From positions 57,027,547 to 57,091,546 of the forward strand of contig NC_092628.1 of assembly GCF_039555335.1 (NCBI RefSeq): a DNA stretch of 64,000 nt. The letters run 5' to 3'. This DNA comes from Amphiura filiformis (Eukaryota > Echinodermata > Ophiuroidea > Amphilepidida > Amphiuridae). The position numbers and the translations under genes are program-made. Positions 56,601-64,000 of the stretch are shown piece by piece. The stretch's first letter is position 1; every line of letters begins with the position of its first letter. Below the pieces are notes generated by a model. It was not told where the DNA came from. It was given only the letters and a program-made list of their open reading frames with translations, and did not search any database.

Positions 56601-59600
56601 CATTCAGGTATTGTTGGAATATCTTCGATCATCATACCAGTATTGGTGGAATATCTTAGATCATCATACCGGTATTGGTGGACTATCTTAGATCATCTTA
56701 CAGGTATTGGTGGAATATCTTAGATCATCATACAGGTATTGGTAGAATATCTTAGATCATCATACAGGTATTGTTGGAATATCTTAGATCATCATACTGG
56801 TATTGGTGGAATATCTTACATGTAGATCATCATACAGGTATTGGTAGAATATCTTAGATCATCATACAAGTATTGGTAGAATATCTTAGATCATCATACA
56901 GGTATTGGTAGAATATCTTAGATCATCATACAGGTATTGGTAGAATATCTTAGATCATCATACAGGTATTGGTAGAATATCATAGATTATCATACAGGTA
57001 TTGTTGGAATATCTTAGATCATCATACTGGTATTGTTGGAATATCTTAGATCATCATACAGGTATTGTTGGAATATTTTAGATCATCATACAGGTATTGT
57101 TGGAATATCTTCGATCATCTTACAGGTATTGGTAGAATATCTTAGATCATCATACTGGTATTGTTGGAATATCTTAGATCATCATACAGGTATTGGTGGA
57201 ATATCTTAGATCATCATTCAGGTATTGGTGGAATATCTTAGATCATCATACAGGTATTGGTAGAATATCTTAGATTATCATACAGGTATTGTTGGAATAT
57301 CTTAGATCATCATACAGGTATTGTTGGAATATCTTAGATCATCATACAGGTATTGTTGGAATATCTTAGATCATCATACAGGTATTGTTGGAATATCTTC
57401 GATCATCATACCAGTATTGTTGGAATATCTTAGATCATCATACAGGTATTGTTGGAATATCTTAGATCATCATACAGGTATTGTTGGAATATCTTAGATC
57501 ATCATACAGGTATTGTTGGAATATCTTAGATCATCATACTGGTATTGGTGGAATATCTTAGATCATCATACAGGTATTGGTGGCATATCTTAGATCATCA
57601 TACTGGTATTGGTGGAATATCTTGGATCATCATACAGGTATTGTTGGAATATCTTAGATCATCATACAGGTATTGGTAGAATATCTTAGATCATCATACA
57701 GGTATTGTTGGAATATCTTAGATCATCATACAGGTATTGTTGGAATATCTTAGATCATCATACAGGTATTGGTGGAATATCTTAGATCATCATATAGGTA
57801 TTGGTAGAATATCTTAGATCATCATACAGGTATTGGTGGAATATCTTAGATCATCATACAGGTATTGTTGGAATATCTTAGATCATCATACAGGTATTGT
57901 TGGAATATCTTAGATCATCATACAGGTATTGTTGGAATATCTTAGATCATCATACAGGTATTGTTGGAATATCTTCGATCATCATACCAGTATTGTTGGA
58001 ATATCTTAGATCATCATACAGGTATTGTTGGAATATCTTAGATCATCATACAGGTATTGTTGGAATATCTTAGATCATCATACAGGTATTGTTGGAATAT
58101 CTTAGATCATCATACTGGTATTGGTGGAATATCTTAGATCATCATACAGGTATTGGTGGCATATCTTAGATCATCATACTGGTATTGGTGGAATATCTTG
58201 GATCATCATACAGGTATTGTTGGAATATCTTAGATCATCATACAGGTATTGGTAGAATATCTTAGATCATCATACAGGTATTGGTAGAATATCTTAGATC
58301 ATCATACAGGTATTGGTGGACTATCTTAGATCATCATACAGGTATTGTTGGAATATCTTAGATCATCATACAGGTATTGGTAGAATATCTTAGATCATCA
58401 TACAGGTATTGGTAGCATATCTTAGATCATCATACAGGTATTGGTAGAATATCTTAGATCATCATACAGGTATTGGTGGACTATCTTAGATCATCATACA
58501 GGTATTGGTGGAATATCTTAGATCATCATACAGGTATTGGTGGAATATCTTAGATCATCATACTGGTATTGTTGGAATATCTTAGATCATCATACTGGTA
58601 TTGTTGGAATATCTTAGATCATCATACAGGTATTGGTGGAATATCTTAGATCATCATACAGGTATTGGTAGAATATCTTAGATCATCATACAGGTATTGG
58701 TAGAATATCTTAGATCATCTTACAGGTATTGGTGGAATATCTTAGATCATCATACTGGTATTGGTGGAATATCTTAGATCATCATACAGGTATTGGTAGA
58801 ATATCTTAGATCATCATTCAGGTATTGGTGGAATATCTTAGATCATCATACCAGTATTGGTGGAATATCTTAGATCATCATACAGGTATTGGTGGAATAT
58901 CTTAGATCATCATACAGGTATTGGTGGAATATCTTAGATCATCATACAGGTATTGTTGGAATATCTTAGATCATCATACAGGTATTGTTGGAATATCTTA
59001 GATCATCATACTGGTATTGGTGGAATGTCTTAGATCATCATACTGGTATTGGTGGAATATCTTAGATCATCATACAGGTATTGGTGGAATATCTTAGATC
59101 ATCATTCAGGTATTGTTGGAATATCTTCGATCATCATACCAGTATTGGTGGAATATCTTAGATCATCATACCGGTATTGGTGGACTATCTTAGATCATCT
59201 TACAGGTATTGGTGGAATATCTTAGATCATCATACAGGTATTGGTGGAATATCTTAGATCATCATTCAGGTATTGTTGGAATATCTTAGATCATCATACT
59301 GGTATTGTTGGAATATCTTCGATCATCATACCAGTATTGGTGGAATATCTTAGATCATCATACCGGTATTGGTAGAATATCTTAGATCATCATACAGGTA
59401 TTGGTAGAATATCTTAGATCATCATATAGGTATTGGTAGAATATCTTAGATCATCATACAGGTATTGGTAGAATATCTTAGATCATCATACAGGTATTGG
59501 GCCGGTGGAATATCGTAGATCATCATACAGGTATTGGTGGAATTATCTTAGATCATCATACAGGTATTGGTAGAATATCTTAGATCATCATACAGGTATT

Positions 59601-62600
59601 GGTGGAATATCTTAGATCATCATACACGTATTGGTGGAATATCTTAGATCATCATACAGGTATTGTTGGAATATCTTAGATCATCATACAGGTATTGGTT
59701 GAATATCTTAGACCTTCATTCAGGTATTGGGTGGAATATCTTATATCATCATACAGGTATTGTTGGAATATCTTAGATCATCATACAGGTATTAGTGGAA
59801 AATCTTAGATCATCATACAGGTATTGTTGGAATATCTTAGATCATCATACAGGTATTGGTAGAATATCTTAGATCATCATACAGGTATTGGTGGAATATC
59901 TTAGATCATCATACAGGTATTGGTAGAATATCTTAGATCATCATACAGGTATTGTTGGAATATCTTAGATCATCATACTGGTATTGGTGGAATATCTTAC
60001 ATGTAGATCATCATACAGGTATTGGTAGAATATCTTAGATCATCATACAAGTATTGGTAGAATATCTTAGATCATCATACAGGTATTGGTAGAATATCTT
60101 AGATCATCATACAGGTATTGGTAGAATATCTTAGATCATCATACAGGTATTGGTAGAATATCATAGATTATCATACAGGTATTGTTGGAATATCTTAGAT
60201 CATCATACTGGTATTGTTGGAATATCTTAGATCATCATACAGGTATTGTTGGAATATTTTAGATCATCATACATGTATTGTTGGAATATCTTCGATCATC
60301 TTACAGGTATTGGTAGAATATCTTAGATCATCATACTGGTATTGTTGGAATATCTTAGATCATCATACAGGTATTGGTGGAATATCTTAGATCATCATTC
60401 AGGTATTGGTGGAATATCTTAGATCATCATACAGGTATTGGTAGAATATCTTAGATTATCATACAGGTATTGTTGGAATATCTTAGATCATCATACAGGT
60501 ATTGGTAGAATATCTTAGATCATCATACAGGTATTGTTGGAATATCTTAGATCATCATACAGGTATTGTTGGAATATCTTAGATCATCATACAGGTATTG
60601 GTGGAATATCTTAGATCATCATATAGGTATTGGTGGAATATCTTAGATCATCATACAGGTATTGGTGGAATATCTTAGATCATCATACAGGTATTGTTGG
60701 AATATCTTAGATCATCATACAGGTATTGTTGGAATATCTTAGATCATCATACAGGTATTGTTGGAATATCTTAGATCATCATACAGGTATTGTTGGAATA
60801 TCTTAGATCATCATACCAGTATTGTTGGAATATCTTAGATCATCATACAGGTATTGTTGGAATATCTTAGATCATCATACAGGTATTGTTGGAATATCTT
60901 AGATCATCATACAGGTATTGTTGGAATATCTTAGATCATCATACTGGTATTGGTGGAATATCTTAGATCATCATACAGGTATTGGTGGCATATCTTAGAT
61001 CATACTGGTATTGGTGGAATATCTTGGATCATCATACAGGTATTGTTGGAATATCTTAGATCATCATACAGGTATTGGTAGAATATCTTAGATCATCATA
61101 CAGGTATTGTTGGAATATCTTAGATCATCATACAGGTATTGTTGGAATATCTTAGATCATCATACAGGTATTGGTGGAATATCTTAGATCATCATATAGG
61201 TATTGGTAGAATATCTTAGATCATCATACAGGTATTGGTGGAATATCTTAGATCATCATACAGGTATTGTTGGAATATCTTAGATCATCATACAGGTATT
61301 GTTGGAATATCTTAGATCATCATACAGGTATTGTTGGAATATCTTAGATCATATACAGGTATTGTTGGAATATCTTCGATCATCATACCAGTATTGTTGG
61401 AATATCTTAGATCATCATACAGGTATTGTTGGAATATCTTAGATCATCATACAGGTATTGTTGGAATATCTTAGATCATCATACAGGTATTGTTGGAATA
61501 TCTTAGATCATCATACTGGTATTGGTGGAATATCTTAGATCATCATACAGGTATTGGTGGCATATCTTAGATCATCATACTGGTATTGGTGGAATATCTT
61601 GGATCATCATACAGGTATTGTTGGAATATCTTAGATCATCATACAGGTATTGGTAGAATATCTTAGATCATCATACAGGTATTGGTAGAATATCTTAGAT
61701 CATCATACAGGTATTGGTGGACTATCTTAGATCATACAGGTATTGTTGGAATATCTTAGATCATCATACAGGTATTGGTAGAATATCTTAGATCATCATA
61801 CAGGTATTGGTAGCATATCTTAGATCATCATACAGGTATTGGTAGAATATCTTAGATCATCATACAGGTATTGGTGGACTATCTTAGATCATCATACAGG
61901 TATTGGTGGAATATCTTAGATCATCATACAGGTATTGGTGGAATATCTTAGATCATCATACTGGTATTGTTGGAATATCTTAGATCATCATACTGGTATT
62001 GTTGGAATATCTTAGATCATCATACAGGTATTGGTGGAATATCTTAGATCATCATACAGGTATTGGTAGAATATCTTAGATCATCATACAGGTATTGGTA
62101 GAATATCTTAGATCATCTTACAGGTATTGGTGGAATATCTTAGATCATCATACTGGTATTGGTGGAATATCTTAGATCATCATACAGGTATTGGTAGAAT
62201 ATCTTAGATCATCATTCAGGTATTGGTGGAATATCTTAGATCATCATACCAGTATTGATGGAATATCTTAGATCATCATACAGGTATTGGTGGAATATCT
62301 TAGATCATCATACAGGTATTGGTGGAATATCTTAGATCATCATACAGGTATTGTTGGAATATCTTAGATCATCATACAGGTATTGTTGGAATATCTTAGA
62401 TCATCATACAGGTATTGTTGGAATATCTTAGATCATCATACAGGTATTGGTGGAATATCTTAGATCATCATACAGGTATTGGTGGAATATCTTAGATCAT
62501 CATACAGGTATTGGTGGAATATCTTAGATCATCATACAGGTATTGGTGGAATATCTTAGATCATCATACAGGTATTGGTAGAATATCTTAGATCATCTTA

Positions 62601-64000
62601 CAGGTATTGGTAGAATATCTTCGATCATCATACTGGTATTGGTGGAATATCTTAGATCACCATTCAGGTATTGTTGGAATATCTTAGATCATCATACTGG
62701 TATTGTTGAAATATCTTCGATCATCATACCGGTATTGGTGGAATATCTTAGATCATCATACAGGTATTGGTGGAATATCTTATATCATCATACAGGTATT
62801 GTTGGAATATCTTCGATCATCATACACGTATTGGTGGAATATCTTAGATCATCATACAGGTATTGGTTGAATATCTTAGACCTTCATTCAGGTATTGGGT
62901 GGAATATCTTATATCATCATACAGGTATTGTTGGAATATCTTAGATCATCATACAGGTATTGTTGGAATATCTTCGATCATCATACAGGTATTGGTGGAA
63001 TATCTTAGATCATCATACAGGTATTGTTGGAATATCTTCGATCATCATACCAGTATTGGTGGAATATCTTAGATCATCATACAGGTATTGTTGGAATATC
63101 TTAGATCATCAAACTGGTATTGGTGGAATATCTTGGATCATCATACAGGTATTGTTGGAATATCTTAGATCATCATACCGGTATTGGTGGAATATCTTAG
63201 ATCATCATACAGGTATTGTTGGAATATCTTAGATCATCATACAGGTATTGGTGGAATATCTTAGATCATCATACAGGTATTGGTGGAATATCTTCGATCA
63301 TCTTACCTGTATTGGTGGAATATCTTAGATCATCATACAGGTATTGGTGGAATATCTTAGATCATCATACTGGTATTGGTGGAATATCTTAGATCATCAT
63401 ACAGGTATTGGTAGGATATCATAGATCATCATACAGGTATTGGTAGAATATCTTAGATCATCATACAGGTATTGTTGGAATATCTTAGATCATCATACAG
63501 GTATTGGTGGAATATCTTAGATCATCATACTGGTATTGGTGGAATATCTTAGATCATCATACAGGTATTGGTAGGATATCATAGATCATCATACAGGTAT
63601 TGGTAGAATATCTTAGATCATCTTACAGGTATTGTTGGAATATCTTAGATCATCATACATGTATTGGTGGAATATCTTAGATCATCATACAGGTATTGTT
63701 GGAATATCTTCGATCATCTTACAGGTATTGGTAGAATATCTTAGATCATCATACAGGTATTGGTGGAATATCTTAGATCATCATACAGGTATTGGTGGAA
63801 TATCTTAGATCATCATACAGGTATTGGTGGAATATCTTAGATCATCATACAGGTATTGGTGGAATATCTTAGATCATCATACAGGTATTGGTGGAATATC
63901 TTAGATCATCATACAGGTATTGGTGGAATATCTTAGATCATCATACAGGTATTGTTGGAATATCTTCGATCATCTTACAGGTATTGGGAGAATATCTTAG
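50673..64000. repeat. Satellite array, 32-bp unit, at least 13.3 kb
   Basis: A tandem array of a 32-bp unit (core words GGTATTGG, GGAATATCTTAG and ATCATCATACAG) runs to the end of the window, so more than 400 copies are present. Units vary mainly at a few sites (GGTAG/GGTGG/GTTGG; CTTAG/CATAG/CTTCG; ACAGG/ACTGG/ACCAG). Rare variants mark higher-order copies: GGGCCGGTGG at 53592 and 59499, and ACATGTAGATC at about 54092, 56818 and 59999. Open frames inside exist only where the usual in-frame TAG is mutated, so they are not genes. Confidence 0.95.

Noticed and set aside
51255..63232. Open frames of 69–101 residues with a repeating EYLRSSYRYWWNILDHHTG pattern
   Set aside because: They arise from the 32-bp satellite: three units make 32 codons. 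They stay open only where the TAG in CTTAG is mutated. No start context, no splice sites, no codon bias.

Overview
This is animal nuclear DNA: AT-rich, with small exons split by long introns, GT–AG splice sites, microsatellites and very dense short inverted-repeat transposons. No bacterial, organellar or viral gene is visible. The organism is inferred, not proven, to be a marine deuterostome, most likely an echinoderm. The grounds are the frequent AGGCCTATA-type words, the abundance of foldback MITEs, and an LRRC41 orthologue with vertebrate-like domain order.

Layout. 1–13.0 kb holds no clear coding gene. It contains a TTAA-flanked foldback (843–1495), an element built around a GGGGTAAATGGAAC motif (2131–3184), a possible promoter (about 3.54–3.74 kb), a GTAAGTTACG-type repeat (5.06–5.61 kb), and a 4.6-kb element with long terminal inverted repeats (7646–12207) that carries other elements nested inside it. 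13050–24931 (+) is a complete 12-exon LRRC41-like gene. All splice phases agree and give an unbroken 749-residue reading frame with an Elongin BC-box, a linker and C-terminal leucine-rich repeats. 25–36 kb is intergenic and transposon-rich, with a dead Tc1-like transposase, a large foldback broken by a 122-bp insertion, and several MITEs. 36339–49329 (–) is the 3' part of a tyrosine-kinase gene: nine phase-consistent exons, 361 residues. Its catalytic HRD is HRN and its glycine loop is degraded, so it is probably a pseudokinase or a weak kinase. 37.2–39.5 kb, inside its last intron, holds three different tandem-repeat blocks rich in AGGTCA half-sites. From about 50.67 kb to the window end is one satellite array with a 32-bp unit and higher-order duplications, at least 13.3 kb long.

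The two genes converge: their 3' ends are about 11.4 kb apart across a transposon-filled gap. By homology, the LRRC41-like protein would be the substrate receptor of a Cullin–Elongin BC ubiquitin ligase, and the other gene a receptor-type tyrosine (pseudo)kinase whose extracellular part is not visible. Nothing in the sequence ties them to one pathway. No clearly novel multi-gene system was found. The best leads are the pseudokinase changes, the duplicated exon end with extra splice donors, the foldback carrying a short retroposon with a hammerhead-like core, and the satellite lying directly upstream of the kinase exons.
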